This document shows, piece after piece, positions 44,079 through 53,193 of a DNA stretch of 64,000 nucleotides (the first letter of the stretch is position 1; the number at the start of each line of letters is the position of its first letter). The stretch comes from Hyphomicrobiales bacterium. Lineage in GTDB: Bacteria; Pseudomonadota; Alphaproteobacteria; Rhizobiales; Rhizobiaceae. The DNA lies in the NCBI GenBank assembly GCA_900471605.1, contig UCEY01000055.1, positions 44,525 through 108,524 of the forward strand, given 5' to 3'. A program made the position numbers and the translations under genes. The notes beneath the pieces are model-generated. The model was not told the origin of the DNA and searched no databases. It saw nothing but the letters and a program-made list of their open reading frames with translations.

Positions 44079-45125
44079 ATGTTCAATTTTGCCCCGGGAT
44101 TGGGCCGGCGACTGGGTACCCGTTTGGGCGCCGTCGCACTCGGTCTGTCCCTGACGGTCGGGATCGTCGCGCCGGCTTTTGCCGAAAGCCAGCTTCTCAA
44201 CGTCTCCTACGATCCGACCCGCGAGCTCTATAAGGATTTCAACGTCGCCTTCGCCAAATACTGGAAGGCTCAAGGGGGAGAGGACGTGACGATCCGCCAG
44301 TCGCATGGCGGTTCCGGCGCGCAGGCCCGCTCCGTCATCGATGGTCTTGAGGCCGATGTCGTGACGCTGGCGCTCGAAAGCGACATCAACGCGATCGAGA
44401 AGGCCGGCAAGATCAAGGCCGGCTGGCGCGACCGCCTGCCGAACCATGCATCGCCCTATACGTCGACGATCGTCTTCCTCGTCCGCAAGGGCAACCCGAA
44501 GGGGATCAAGAACTGGGGCGACCTGGTGAAGGGCGACGTGTCGATCGTCACGCCGAACCCGAAGACCTCGGGCGGCGCCCGCTGGAACTATCTTGCCGCC
44601 TGGGCCTGGGCGAACGAGGAATACAAGGGCGATCAGGCCAAGATCAAGGCTTACGTCGGCGAGCTCTACAAGCGCGCCCCCGTCCTCGACACCGGCGCCC
44701 GCGGCTCGACGGTCACCTTCGCGCAGCGCCAGATCGGCGACGTGCTGCTCGCCTGGGAAAACGAGGCCTATCTCGCCGGTGAGGAATTCGGCAAGAACGC
44801 CTTCGACATCGTCGTGCCGCCGATCTCGATCCTTGCCGAGCCGCCGGTCGCGGTGGTCGATGCGACCGTCGATGCCAAGGGCACCCGCAAGCAGGCCGAG
44901 GCCTACCTGCAATATCTTTATTCCGATGAAGGCCAGAACATCGCGGCGAAGCACTTCTATCGTCCTTCGAAGCCGGATGTGGTAAAGCCGGAACTCCTGA
45001 AGGCGCTGCCGAATATCAAGCTCGTCACCATCGACGATCCGATCTTCGGCGGCTGGAAGAAGGCGCAGCCCGAACATTTCGGTGACGGCGGCATTTTCGA
45101 CCAGATCTACAAGCCCGGTAAGTAA
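44079..45125 (+). CDS. sbp: Sulfate/thiosulfate-binding protein of the ABC importer
   Basis: A 348-residue periplasmic binding protein. The signal peptide (1-36: basic GRRLGTR, core, AFAE cleavage) is followed by LLNVSYDPTRELYKDFNVAF, SHGGSGAQARSVIDGLEADVVTLAL, and NPKTSGGARWNYLAAW, the sulfate-binding protein signature. It delivers sulfate or thiosulfate to CysTWA encoded directly downstream. ATG 44079 is used because AGGAGG is six bases before it. The gene leads the transporter operon. Confidence 0.96.
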   Translation: MFNFAPGLGRRLGTRLGAVALGLSLTVGIVAPAFAESQLLNVSYDPTRELYKDFNVAFAKYWKAQGGEDVTIRQSHGGSGAQARSVIDGLEADVVTLALESDINAIEKAGKIKAGWRDRLPNHASPYTSTIVFLVRKGNPKGIKNWGDLVKGDVSIVTPNPKTSGGARWNYLAAWAWANEEYKGDQAKIKAYVGELYKRAPVLDTGARGSTVTFAQRQIGDVLLAWENEAYLAGEEFGKNAFDIVVPPISILAEPPVAVVDATVDAKGTRKQAEAYLQYLYSDEGQNIAAKHFYRPSKPDVVKPELLKALPNIKLVTIDDPIFGGWKKAQPEHFGDGGIFDQIYKPGK

Positions 45126-45138
45126 GTCGGAATATTAG

Positions 45139-45996
45139 ATGATCCATAACGCCACAGCCGCACCGGCAAAGTGGCGACTGAAGCAGCCGAGCATCATCCC
45201 GGGTTTCGGGTTGACGCTCGGCTTTTCGCTCGCCTACCTGTCGCTGATTATCCTGATCCCCGTTGCCGGCCTGCTTTGGCGCACCGCCGGGCTTGGTTGG
45301 AGCGGGTTTTTCGCTGTTCTGACCGACAAGCGGACGCTCGACGCACTTTATATATCCTTCGGCACGGCCTTCGTGGCCGCGCTGGTCAATGTCGTCTTCG
45401 GCGTGGTCGTCGCCTGGGTGCTGACGCGCTACAATTTCCCCGGCCGCCGGCTGATCGATGCGATCGTCGACCTGCCGTTCGCGCTGCCGACGGCGGTTGC
45501 CGGCATCGCGCTCGCAGCGCTTTATGCGCCGAACGGCTGGGTCGGTTCGTTGTTCATGCCGTTCCGCATCGCGTTTACGCCGCTCGGCATCGTCGTGGCG
45601 CTGGTCTTCATCGGCCTTCCCTTCGTGGTGCGCACCGTGCAGCCGGTCATGGAGGAGCTGGACCGCGAGGTGGAGGAAGCCGCAGCCACCCTCGGCGCCA
45701 ATCGCTTCCAGACGATCTCGCAGGTGATCCTGCCAGGATTGACGCCGGCAATCCTTACCGGGTTCGCGCTGGCCTTCGCCAGGGGCGTCGGCGAATACGG
45801 CTCTGTCATCTTCATCGCCGGCAACATCCCTTACGTCTCGGAGATCGCGCCGCTCTTGATCGTCATCCGGCTGGAGGAGTTCAATTATGCTGGTGCGACG
45901 GCGATCGCCACCATCATGCTGATCATCTCCTTCGCGATGCTCTTCGTCATCAACCTCATCCAGGCCTGGAACCGAAGGAGATACGGCAATGTCTGA
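45139..45996 (+). CDS. cysT: Sulfate ABC transporter permease CysT
   Basis: A 285-residue integral membrane permease with six hydrophobic spans. The coupling loop EELDREVEEAAATLGANRFQTISQVILPG is the EAA motif that docks to CysA. It sits 13 bases after sbp and its end overlaps the cysW start by eight bases. With CysW it forms the channel for sulfate and thiosulfate. Confidence 0.96.
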   Translation: MIHNATAAPAKWRLKQPSIIPGFGLTLGFSLAYLSLIILIPVAGLLWRTAGLGWSGFFAVLTDKRTLDALYISFGTAFVAALVNVVFGVVVAWVLTRYNFPGRRLIDAIVDLPFALPTAVAGIALAALYAPNGWVGSLFMPFRIAFTPLGIVVALVFIGLPFVVRTVQPVMEELDREVEEAAATLGANRFQTISQVILPGLTPAILTGFALAFARGVGEYGSVIFIAGNIPYVSEIAPLLIVIRLEEFNYAGATAIATIMLIISFAMLFVINLIQAWNRRRYGNV

Positions 45997-46867
45997 AGTC
46001 TCCCGCTCCGCGTCCGGCAAACCGCCGTCATTCCGCAACCCTGCCGACGAGCGGCCGCTCGCAAAGATCCTGCTGATCGGGCTGGCGCTGGTTTTCCTCG
46101 CCGTCTTCCTGCTCCTGCCGCTGGTATCCGTTTTCGTCGAGGCCTTCCGCAAGGGCGGCGAGGCCTATTACGAGGCGCTGATCGAGCCCGACGCGGCCGC
46201 GGCGATCCGCCTGACGTTGCTGGTGGCGGCGATTTCCGTTCCGCTCAACCTCGTCTTCGGGCTCTGCGCCTCCTGGGCGATCGCCAAGTTCGAGTTCAAG
46301 GGCAAGGCCTTCCTGATTACCCTGATCGATCTGCCGTTCTCGATCTCGCCGGTCATTTCCGGCTTGGTCTACGTGCTGCTGTTCGGGTCCAACAGCCTGC
46401 TCGGCCCCCTGTTGAAAAGCCAGGGGATCACCATCCTGTTTGCCGTGCCGGGCATCGTGCTCGCCACCGTCTTCGTCACCTTTCCCTTCGTCGCGCGCGA
46501 ACTGATCCCGCTGATGGAGGACCAGGGCACCGGCGATGAGGAGGCGGCCCTGTCGCTCGGCGCATCCGGCTGGCAGACCTTCTGGTACGTGACGCTGCCG
46601 AACATTAAATGGGGTCTGCTTTACGGCGTGCTCCTCTGCAATGCCCGCGCCATGGGCGAGTTCGGCGCCGTTTCGGTGGTTTCGGGCCATATCCGCGGGC
46701 TCACCAACACCATGCCGCTGCATGTGGAGATACTCTATAATGAGTATAACTTCGTCGCGGCCTTCGCGGTGGCTTCGCTGCTGGCCTTGCTGGCGCTTGT
46801 CACCCTTGCATTGAAAACCCTTCTCGAACTTCGGTTCGGTGCCGGCGCTGCCGGCGGCAGGCATTGA
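45989..46867 (+). CDS. cysW: Sulfate ABC transporter permease CysW
   Basis: A 292-residue permease with six spans and the EAA loop EDQGTGDEEAALSLGASGWQTFWYVTLPNIKWG. It is the second half of the heterodimeric channel with CysT. The start overlaps the end of cysT and has GGAGATACGGC before it. cysA follows after 15 bases, so the three make one operon. Confidence 0.96.
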   Translation: MSEVSRSASGKPPSFRNPADERPLAKILLIGLALVFLAVFLLLPLVSVFVEAFRKGGEAYYEALIEPDAAAAIRLTLLVAAISVPLNLVFGLCASWAIAKFEFKGKAFLITLIDLPFSISPVISGLVYVLLFGSNSLLGPLLKSQGITILFAVPGIVLATVFVTFPFVARELIPLMEDQGTGDEEAALSLGASGWQTFWYVTLPNIKWGLLYGVLLCNARAMGEFGAVSVVSGHIRGLTNTMPLHVEILYNEYNFVAAFAVASLLALLALVTLALKTLLELRFGAGAAGGRH

Positions 46868-46882
46868 AAGGTCTGAGAATAG

Positions 46883-47920
46883 ATGGAAGTCACCATCAAC
46901 AATATCCGCAAGGAATTCGAACGTTTCCCGGCGCTGAACGACGTGTCGCTGAAGATCGCGTCCGGCGAGCTGATCGCGCTGCTCGGCCCTTCCGGCTCCG
47001 GCAAGACGACGCTGCTGCGCCTGATTGCCGGCCTCGATTTTCCGACCTCGGGCAAGATCTTCTTCGGCGATCAGGACGCCTCGCATCATTCGGTGCAGGA
47101 GCGCAATGTCGGTTTCGTCTTCCAGCATTATGCGCTGTTCCGGCATATGACGGTCGCCGAGAATATCGGCTTCGGCCTCAAGGTCCGGCCGGCCGGCAGC
47201 CGCCCGCCCAAGGCGGAAATCCGCCGCCGGGTTTTCGACCTCCTGGAAATGGTTCAGCTCGGCGGGCTCGACAAGCGTTACCCGAACCAGCTGTCCGGCG
47301 GCCAGCGCCAGCGCGTGGCGCTGGCCCGCGCCATGGCGATCGAGCCGCGTATCCTGCTGCTCGACGAACCGTTCGGCGCTCTCGACGCCAAGGTGCGCAA
47401 GGAACTGCGCCGCTGGCTGCGCGAATTTCACGACCGCACCGGCCACACCACCATCTTCGTCACCCACGATCAGGAAGAGGCGCTTGAGCTTGCCGACCGG
47501 GTGGTGGTCATGAGCCAGGGTAGGATCGAGCAGGTCGGCTCGGCCGACGATGTTTATGACCGGCCGGGCTCCCCCTTCGTGTTCTCCTTCATCGGCGAGT
47601 CATCGCAGCTTCCGGTCGAGGTGAAGGGCGGCAACACGCTTTTCCAGGGCCAGCCGATCGGCATTGCGGAGACGGGCGACGGCGCAGGCGAGCTGTTCTT
47701 CCGGCCGGAGGACGTGACGCTCATCGACGCGCCGGACGCGCTGTTCGGCAAGGTCACCGCCTGCCGCCGCCTGGCCGGCACCCGCATCGCCGAAATCGAC
47801 ATCGCCAATCACGGCCATGCGCCCTACCATGTCGAGATCGAGGTGCCGTTGCATACGCCGATCGAGCTCGGCAGCGAAGCGCGTTTCCGTCCGACCCGCT
47901 GGAAGGTCTTCCGCCGCTAG
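46883..47920 (+). CDS. cysA: Sulfate ABC transporter ATP-binding protein CysA
   Basis: A 345-residue ATPase: Walker A GPSGSGKT (35-42), signature LSGGQRQRVALARAM, Walker B ILLLDEPFGALD and switch His in VTHDQEEA. A C-terminal regulatory region (about 240-345) follows. It energises sulfate uptake by CysTW. The operon ends here; a GC-rich perfect repeat (47952-47967, CCCGCGC-AC-GCGCGGG) follows without a clear T-run, so termination is uncertain. Confidence 0.96.
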   Translation: MEVTINNIRKEFERFPALNDVSLKIASGELIALLGPSGSGKTTLLRLIAGLDFPTSGKIFFGDQDASHHSVQERNVGFVFQHYALFRHMTVAENIGFGLKVRPAGSRPPKAEIRRRVFDLLEMVQLGGLDKRYPNQLSGGQRQRVALARAMAIEPRILLLDEPFGALDAKVRKELRRWLREFHDRTGHTTIFVTHDQEEALELADRVVVMSQGRIEQVGSADDVYDRPGSPFVFSFIGESSQLPVEVKGGNTLFQGQPIGIAETGDGAGELFFRPEDVTLIDAPDALFGKVTACRRLAGTRIAEIDIANHGHAPYHVEIEVPLHTPIELGSEARFRPTRWKVFRR

Positions 47921-48150
47921 GATTCTCGCATCCTGAAGCTGAGATGGGCCGCCCGCGCACGCGCGGGTCTGCGTCGGAACGCAAAAAAACGCCTTGCAGG
48001 GCTTTTGTGCGTGACGTTTTTACCCTAATCACGGAAAGTTTTTCAAAATTGATATGCGTCAATTTTTGATTTGCAATGAACGGGTAAGAACCTCACGGGC
48101 GCAGGCCCTGACGGACGCTTGCGTAACGTTCTTTCTGTGACGGGTAACCA

Positions 48151-49470
48151 ATGGCAGACTTTGCCCACCTCGACGACACCTCCGAGCCGGTATCCGGCTC
48201 GCCGGCAAAGCATTCGGCCATGGAGGCCGTGTCGATGGGGAGGGTGCTGGTCGATCGCCTGACACCCGACACCGGCATTCTGCTCTTTTTCGGTCTTTTC
48301 CTGTTCGTGATCGCCCTCGGCGTCAATCTTTTCCTGGAGGAAAGCCTGGCGAGGCTGGGCTGGAGCCTGCTTCTGTCGAACAGCGACATCCACGCGCCGA
48401 CCGGCCTGGCGCTGACGCTGCTGATCGGCACGCTCGCCACCAACCGGCTGCGGCGGCCGCGCCGCTGCCGCAAGCCGCCGGCGGGCGACGAAATGAACCG
48501 CGCCATCGAAATCCTTGCCACGCAGCCGAATGCGAGCGCCGGCCTCGTGCGCATCGGCGACAAGAAGATCCTGTTCTCCGACTGCGGCAAGGCTTTCATC
48601 ATGTACGCCCAGCAGGGTCGTTCCTGGATTGCCCTGTTCGATCCGGTCGGCGACCGCAAGGCCTGGTCCGGGCTGACGCTGAATTTCATGGAACAGGCCC
48701 GCAAGGCCGGGTGCCGCGCGGTTTTCTATCAGGTCTCCCCGGATTTCCTGCCGCTCACCGTCGAAGCCGGACTGAAACCCTACAAGCTCGGCGAGCAGGC
48801 GGTCGTCGATCTGACCAGGTTCGATCTCAAGGGCGGCGCCTGGCTGAAGCTGCGCCGGTCCATCAACCGCGCGGAGCGCGACGGCCTGCAATTCTCCATG
48901 CTGAAACCGGAGGACGTGCCGGAGGTTCTCGATGAACTGCTCTCGGTTTCCAGTACCTGGCTCGATGCCCAGAACGCCGCCGAAAAGGGCTTCTCGCTCG
49001 GCACTTTCCAGCCGCATTATGTCGCGGCCGGCCCGGTTGCCATCATCCGCCTCGAAGGCCGCATCGTCGCTTTCGCCAATATTCTGTCGGTCGCGTCCGA
49101 CGGAGACGCCTTCATCGACCTGATGCGGCATATTCCCGATACCCATCGCGGCATGATGGACCTGCTCTTCGTGCGCATCATGGAACATATGAAGGCGCAG
49201 GGTTTTCGCACCCTCAATCTCGGCATGGCGCCGCTTGCCGGCCTCTCGACCCACAACAAGGCGCCGCTCTGGAACCATGTGGGCGAACGGATCTTCCGCA
49301 ACGGCGAGCGCTTCTACAATTTCCGGGGCGTGCTGGCGTTCAAGTCCAAGTTCGATCCGGAATGGCAGCCGCGTTATCTCGTCGTCTCCGGCCGCGGCAT
49401 GCCGGTCATTTCGATGCTCGACATTACCATGTTGATCGGCGGCGGGCTGAAGGGCATCCTTCGCAGATGA
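48151..49470 (+). CDS. Short LpiA/MprF-like DUF2156 aminoacyl-phosphatidylglycerol synthase
   Basis: A 439-residue protein. Only two hydrophobic segments (about 40-62 and 75-97) precede a roughly 330-residue DUF2156 (LPG synthase C-terminal) domain with FMEQARKAGCRAVFYQVSP, LKLRRSINRAERDGL, FANILSVASDGDAFIDLMRH and NLGMAPLAGLS. Rhizobial LpiA/MprF is normally about 860 residues, with the N-terminal flippase of many helices. Here that domain is absent and no remnant lies upstream. It should transfer lysine or another amino acid from tRNA to phosphatidylglycerol, without the lipid flipping function. Translation is coupled to acvB. Confidence 0.85.
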   Translation: MADFAHLDDTSEPVSGSPAKHSAMEAVSMGRVLVDRLTPDTGILLFFGLFLFVIALGVNLFLEESLARLGWSLLLSNSDIHAPTGLALTLLIGTLATNRLRRPRRCRKPPAGDEMNRAIEILATQPNASAGLVRIGDKKILFSDCGKAFIMYAQQGRSWIALFDPVGDRKAWSGLTLNFMEQARKAGCRAVFYQVSPDFLPLTVEAGLKPYKLGEQAVVDLTRFDLKGGAWLKLRRSINRAERDGLQFSMLKPEDVPEVLDELLSVSSTWLDAQNAAEKGFSLGTFQPHYVAAGPVAIIRLEGRIVAFANILSVASDGDAFIDLMRHIPDTHRGMMDLLFVRIMEHMKAQGFRTLNLGMAPLAGLSTHNKAPLWNHVGERIFRNGERFYNFRGVLAFKSKFDPEWQPRYLVVSGRGMPVISMLDITMLIGGGLKGILRR

Positions 49471-50828
49471 AGCTGCTGCCGATCATTTTTGCCGGCATCA
49501 CGCTGGTCGCTGCCATTGTCAACATTGTCTCGGATCCGCCGCTCAAGACCAAAAGCCTGCCGACCGACCGGATTTCCTTTCCCGACGGCAAGCCGACCGG
49601 CATCGTGGTGCTGCTTTCGGGCGGAGAGGGCTGGACGGACCGCGAGGAGCAGACCTCCGACGCCCTGACCAGCAACGGCGCGCTGGTGGTCGGCGTGGAT
49701 ATCCGCGACTATTATCAGGCGCTCGAAAAAGAGCGGGACGACTGTCTCTATCTGGTTTCCGATATCGAGACCGTGTCGCATCAGCTGCACCGCTCCGCCG
49801 GTATCGTCAACTACCACCCGCCGGTCGTGGCGGGTATCGGCGATGGAGCGACGCTGGCGCTCGCGATCGCCGCCCAGACGCCGGATTCGACGATCGCCGA
49901 AACGCTCGCCATCGATCCCCGGACCACCATTCCGCTTTCGACCATTCTCTGCACTCCGGCCCCCAAAACGCCCGTCCCCGGCGGCACGGTCTATGGGCTG
50001 ACGGAGGGCGACCTGCCCAATCCGGTCCGGGTCGTTTTCAGCCCGGCGGCCGACGCGGCAGGCCGCCTCCACGCCGAGGACCTGAAGGCCGTCCATCCGG
50101 CAATCGAATTCCGGCAGACCGCCCAGGGCGCAGACGTGGCCTTGCTGGAAAATGCATCCGGCATCGTCCGGCGCTTGTCCCATTCCGCTTCGCCGCTCAA
50201 CCTGCCGATCGTGCCGATCCACGCGACGCCCAAGCACGACACGATGGCGATCATCTATTCCGGCGACGGCGGCTGGCGCGACATCGACCAGCAGCTCGGG
50301 GCCTATCTGAAGGAAGAGGGCATTCCGGTCGTCGGCGTCGATGCGCTGCGCTATTTCTGGAGCGAACGGACGCCCGAACAGACCGCCGTCGACCTTTCCC
50401 ATATCATCAAGTCCTACCGAAAGCGGTGGAACGTCGATAACGTTCTGCTGATCGGTTATTCCTTCGGCGCCAACGTCCTGCCGGCCACCTATCGGCTTCT
50501 GCCGGAAGCCGACAAGCAGGCGATTTCGCTCGTCTCGCTTCTGGCGCCGTCGCATCATGCGGATTTCGAGATCGACGTCAGCGGCTGGCTCGGTTTTACC
50601 GGAACCGGCAAATACGGCGATCCGGTCGATGATCTGCGCGAGGTCGAGCCGTCCAAGATCCAGTGCATCTATGGCCTCAAGGAAAAGGACAGCGCCTGTC
50701 CGGCCATCCAGGAGATCCGCGGCGCTCAGGTCCTGGCCCGCGAAGGCGGCCATCATTTCGACGGCGACTACCGCGCCCTCAACCGCCTGATCGTGGATCG
50801 GGCCGTGGCGCTGATGGCGACGAACTGA
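49467..50828 (+). CDS. acvB: AcvB/VirJ-type lysyl-phosphatidylglycerol hydrolase
   Basis: A 453-residue protein whose ATG overlaps the lpiA-like stop. A hydrophobic N-terminus (LLPIIFAGITLVAAIVNIV) works as signal or anchor. Two alpha/beta-hydrolase-like halves follow. The second carries the nucleophile GYSFGAN (S332) and a C-terminal EGGHHFDGDY histidine; the first has a non-serine GIGDG version. AcvB proteins hydrolyse lysyl-PG in the periplasm and are linked to acid tolerance and virulence in Agrobacterium. VirJ is the C-terminal half alone. Confidence 0.9.
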   Translation: MKLLPIIFAGITLVAAIVNIVSDPPLKTKSLPTDRISFPDGKPTGIVVLLSGGEGWTDREEQTSDALTSNGALVVGVDIRDYYQALEKERDDCLYLVSDIETVSHQLHRSAGIVNYHPPVVAGIGDGATLALAIAAQTPDSTIAETLAIDPRTTIPLSTILCTPAPKTPVPGGTVYGLTEGDLPNPVRVVFSPAADAAGRLHAEDLKAVHPAIEFRQTAQGADVALLENASGIVRRLSHSASPLNLPIVPIHATPKHDTMAIIYSGDGGWRDIDQQLGAYLKEEGIPVVGVDALRYFWSERTPEQTAVDLSHIIKSYRKRWNVDNVLLIGYSFGANVLPATYRLLPEADKQAISLVSLLAPSHHADFEIDVSGWLGFTGTGKYGDPVDDLREVEPSKIQCIYGLKEKDSACPAIQEIRGAQVLAREGGHHFDGDYRALNRLIVDRAVALMATN

Positions 50829-50888
50829 CAGAGGCTGCCTGACCGCGTTTGGTGGGTTTGCTTGATCAACGCCTATATTCCATGCATA

Positions 50889-50905
50889 TTGCATCGCAAA
50901 TGCAA
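50889..50905 (+). promoter_or_regulatory. Operator of the ParDE-like module
   Basis: The inverted repeat TTGCAT-N5-ATGCAA (50889-50905), with more TGCAT-like half-sites on both sides, lies 17 bases before the antitoxin ATG. It is a typical autoregulation site for a TA operon. Confidence 0.6.
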
Positions 50906-50921
50906 CGCATGGAGCGATAAC

Positions 50922-51197
50922 ATGAAAACCGCGACCATTCCTTCCCTTCGCGTCGATCCTGAACTGCGTGCGGCTGCCGAGAGCGTGTTGAAAAAAGGCG
51001 AAACGCTTTCGGCTTTCGTCGAGAACTCGTTACGGGCTCAGATCAACTTTCGGCAGACGCAGGCCGAGTTCATCGCGCGGGGACTGGCCTCCCTGGCTGA
51101 GGCGGAACGAACAGGCGTCTACTATTCCTCCGAAGAGGTTCTGGGCGAACTGAAGGGTATGCTGGAAGCCAAACGAGCAGAAAACCGCTCTAAATGA
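50922..51197 (+). CDS. Antitoxin of a type II module (ParD/YlcI-like)
   Basis: A 91-residue protein: an N-terminal ribbon-helix-helix-like part (IPSLRVDPELRAAAESVLKKGETLSAFVENSLRAQINFR) followed by a helical tail (FIARGLASLAEAERTGVYYSSEEVLGEL) expected to wrap the toxin. GGAGCG precedes ATG 50922. It overlaps the toxin gene by ATGA. The toxin ends directly against the betA stop codon. Confidence 0.85.
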   Translation: MKTATIPSLRVDPELRAAAESVLKKGETLSAFVENSLRAQINFRQTQAEFIARGLASLAEAERTGVYYSSEEVLGELKGMLEAKRAENRSK

Positions 51198-51493
51198 CAT
51201 ATGCGGTCAAGCTAACCGAAAGGGCGCGTGGAGATCTAAAACGCCTTTATGCGTTTATGCTCGATCGCGATGAGGCGGCGGCTGCACGTGCGCTCGACGC
51301 CATCACACAGTCAATGGAAATGCTTCAGGAGTTTCCGTTCAGCTGTCGCAAGGCTCCCGGCGAAAACTCGCTTCTCAGGGAGCTCCTCGTCCCCTTCGGC
51401 TCATTCGGTTATATCGTCCTCTTCAGGATCGACGACAACAAGACGGTCACGATTGCCGCCGTCCGCCATCAGCGAGAAGACGACTACCACTGA
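51194..51493 (+). CDS. RelE/ParE superfamily toxin
   Basis: A 99-residue toxin: MTYAVKLTERARGDLKRLYAFM, LDAITQSMEMLQEFPFSCRKAP, and the C-terminal VLFRIDDNKTVTIAAVRHQRED, the standard ParE pattern. ParE toxins inhibit gyrase and RelE toxins cleave mRNA; which one applies here is not certain. It is translationally coupled to the antitoxin. Its TGA is immediately followed by TCA, the reverse-strand stop of betA, leaving no spacer. Confidence 0.9.
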   Translation: MTYAVKLTERARGDLKRLYAFMLDRDEAAAARALDAITQSMEMLQEFPFSCRKAPGENSLLRELLVPFGSFGYIVLFRIDDNKTVTIAAVRHQREDDYH

Positions 51494-53143
51494 TCACCGG
51501 TCGCTCACCATCGCCCTCGGATTGACCCAGGGCTCCTGGTTGCTGCGGGGAAGGGGCGTCCTGCCGAGAATATGGTCGGCCGCCTTTTCGCCGGTCATGA
51601 TCGAGGGGCCGTTCAGGTTGCCGTAGGTCACATGCGGGAAGATCGACGAGTCCGCGACACGCAGGCCCTCGACGCCGATCACCCGGCATTCCGGATCGAC
51701 AACGGCCGTGGGGTCGTCGGCGCGGCCCATGCGGCAGGTGCCGCAGGGGTGATAGGCGCTCTCCAGGTGTTCGCGCAGGAAGGCGTCGATCTGGTCGTCG
51801 GTCTCGACCTGCTCGCCCGGCTGGATTTCCGGACCGCGATACTGGTCGAATGCCTTTTGGGAAAAGATCTCCCGGGTCAGGCGCACGCAGTGGCGGAATT
51901 TCTCCCAGTCCTCGGGATGGCTCATGTAGTTGAAGCGGATCACCGGATCGGCCTTCGGATCGGGTGATCGCAACGTCACGTTCCCGCGCGATTTCGACAG
52001 GTTGTAGCCGACATGCACCTGGAATCCGTGGCTTTTCGCCGCCGCACGGCCATCGTAGGAAATCGCCACCGGCAGGAAATGATACTGGATATCCGGCTGG
52101 CGGAGGCCGGCGCTCGAGCGCAAGAAGGCGCAGGCCTCGAACTGGTTCGACGCGCCGAGACCGCCCTTCGAAAGCAGCCATTGCGCTCCCACGACGCCCT
52201 GCCAGAACCACGGCAGCCAGGAATAGAGCGACACCGGCTTGGTCGAAACCTGCTGGAAATAGAATTCCATATGGTCCTGCAGATTGGCGCCGACGCCCGG
52301 CCGGTCCGCCTTGACCTCGATGCCCATCTCTTTCAGGTGCTCCGCCGGCCCGATGCCCGACAGCATCAGCAATTTCGGCGAGTTGAACGAGGAAGCCGCG
52401 ACGATCACCTCGCGATTGGCGCGGATCACTTCGCCGACGCCGCGACGAAAAACCTCGACGCCGGTGGCGCGGCCGTTCTCGATGACGATCTTCTGCGCGA
52501 AACCATAGACCAGCTCGACATTTTTGCGCTTCAATGCCGGCTTCAGATAGGCGTTGGCGGCGGACCAGCGGCGGCCGTTGTGGATCGTCTGTTCCATCAG
52601 CCCGAAACCCTCCTGTTTCGAGCCGTTATAGTCCTGCGTCATCTCGAACCCGGCCTGGGAGCCCGCCTGGATGAAGGCGTGGAAGAGCGGGTTGGTCACC
52701 GGTCCGCGCTTTACATGCAGCGGCCCGTCCGTGCCGCGCCAGCCTTCCTCGCCGCCATGGGAATGCTCCATGCGCTTGAAATAGGGCAGCACATCCGCAT
52801 AGGCCCAGCCCTGCGCGCCAAGCTCCTCCCAACGGTTGTAATCCTCGGCATGACCCCGGACGTAAACCAGCCCGTTGATCGACGACGACCCGCCGATCAC
52901 CTTGCCCCGTGGCGCGGTGATGCGGCGGTTGTTGAGGTTCGGCTCAGGTTCGGAAAGATAACCCCAGTTGTAGCGCTTCATGCTCATCGGCCAGGCGAGC
53001 GCCGCCGGCATCTGGATGAACGGCCCGAAATCCGTGCCCCCCGCCTCGATGACGATCACCGAATTTTTGCCGTCTTCGGACAGGCGGTAAGCCATGGCGG
53101 AGCCCGCCGAGCCGGAACCGATGATGACGTAATCTGCCTGCAT
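51494..53143 (-). CDS. betA: Choline dehydrogenase
   Basis: A 549-residue GMC flavoenzyme oxidising choline to betaine aldehyde at the membrane. The FAD dinucleotide motif is IIGSGSAGSAMA (G9, G11, G14), the GMC signature 1 is GKVIGGSSSINGLVYVRG, and active-site histidines are in SAYHPCGTCRMG and HVTYGNLNGPS. Length is typical. In related rhizobia betA directly follows betB. Here a toxin-antitoxin module on the other strand separates the two, and the TA palindrome covers a TATAAT (53167-53172, minus) that could be the betA -10. Confidence 0.95.
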   Translation of the reverse strand: MQADYVIIGSGSAGSAMAYRLSEDGKNSVIVIEAGGTDFGPFIQMPAALAWPMSMKRYNWGYLSEPEPNLNNRRITAPRGKVIGGSSSINGLVYVRGHAEDYNRWEELGAQGWAYADVLPYFKRMEHSHGGEEGWRGTDGPLHVKRGPVTNPLFHAFIQAGSQAGFEMTQDYNGSKQEGFGLMEQTIHNGRRWSAANAYLKPALKRKNVELVYGFAQKIVIENGRATGVEVFRRGVGEVIRANREVIVAASSFNSPKLLMLSGIGPAEHLKEMGIEVKADRPGVGANLQDHMEFYFQQVSTKPVSLYSWLPWFWQGVVGAQWLLSKGGLGASNQFEACAFLRSSAGLRQPDIQYHFLPVAISYDGRAAAKSHGFQVHVGYNLSKSRGNVTLRSPDPKADPVIRFNYMSHPEDWEKFRHCVRLTREIFSQKAFDQYRGPEIQPGEQVETDDQIDAFLREHLESAYHPCGTCRMGRADDPTAVVDPECRVIGVEGLRVADSSIFPHVTYGNLNGPSIMTGEKAADHILGRTPLPRSNQEPWVNPRAMVSDR

Positions 53144-53168
53144 GGCTTCAATCCCTGATTGCGTTAAT

Positions 53169-53185
53169 TATAGCTATTAGCTATA
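53169..53185. promoter_or_regulatory. Perfect palindrome shared by the TA promoter and the betA promoter
   Basis: TATAGCTA-T-TAGCTATA, a perfect 17-bp palindrome. On the plus strand it lies between TTGCGT (53159-53164) and TATATT (53182-53187), 17 apart, just before the toxin ATG. On the minus strand it overlaps TATAAT (53167-53172) 24 bases from the betA ATG. A dimeric antitoxin binding here would affect both. Confidence 0.65.
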
Positions 53186-53193
53186 TTGATGCG

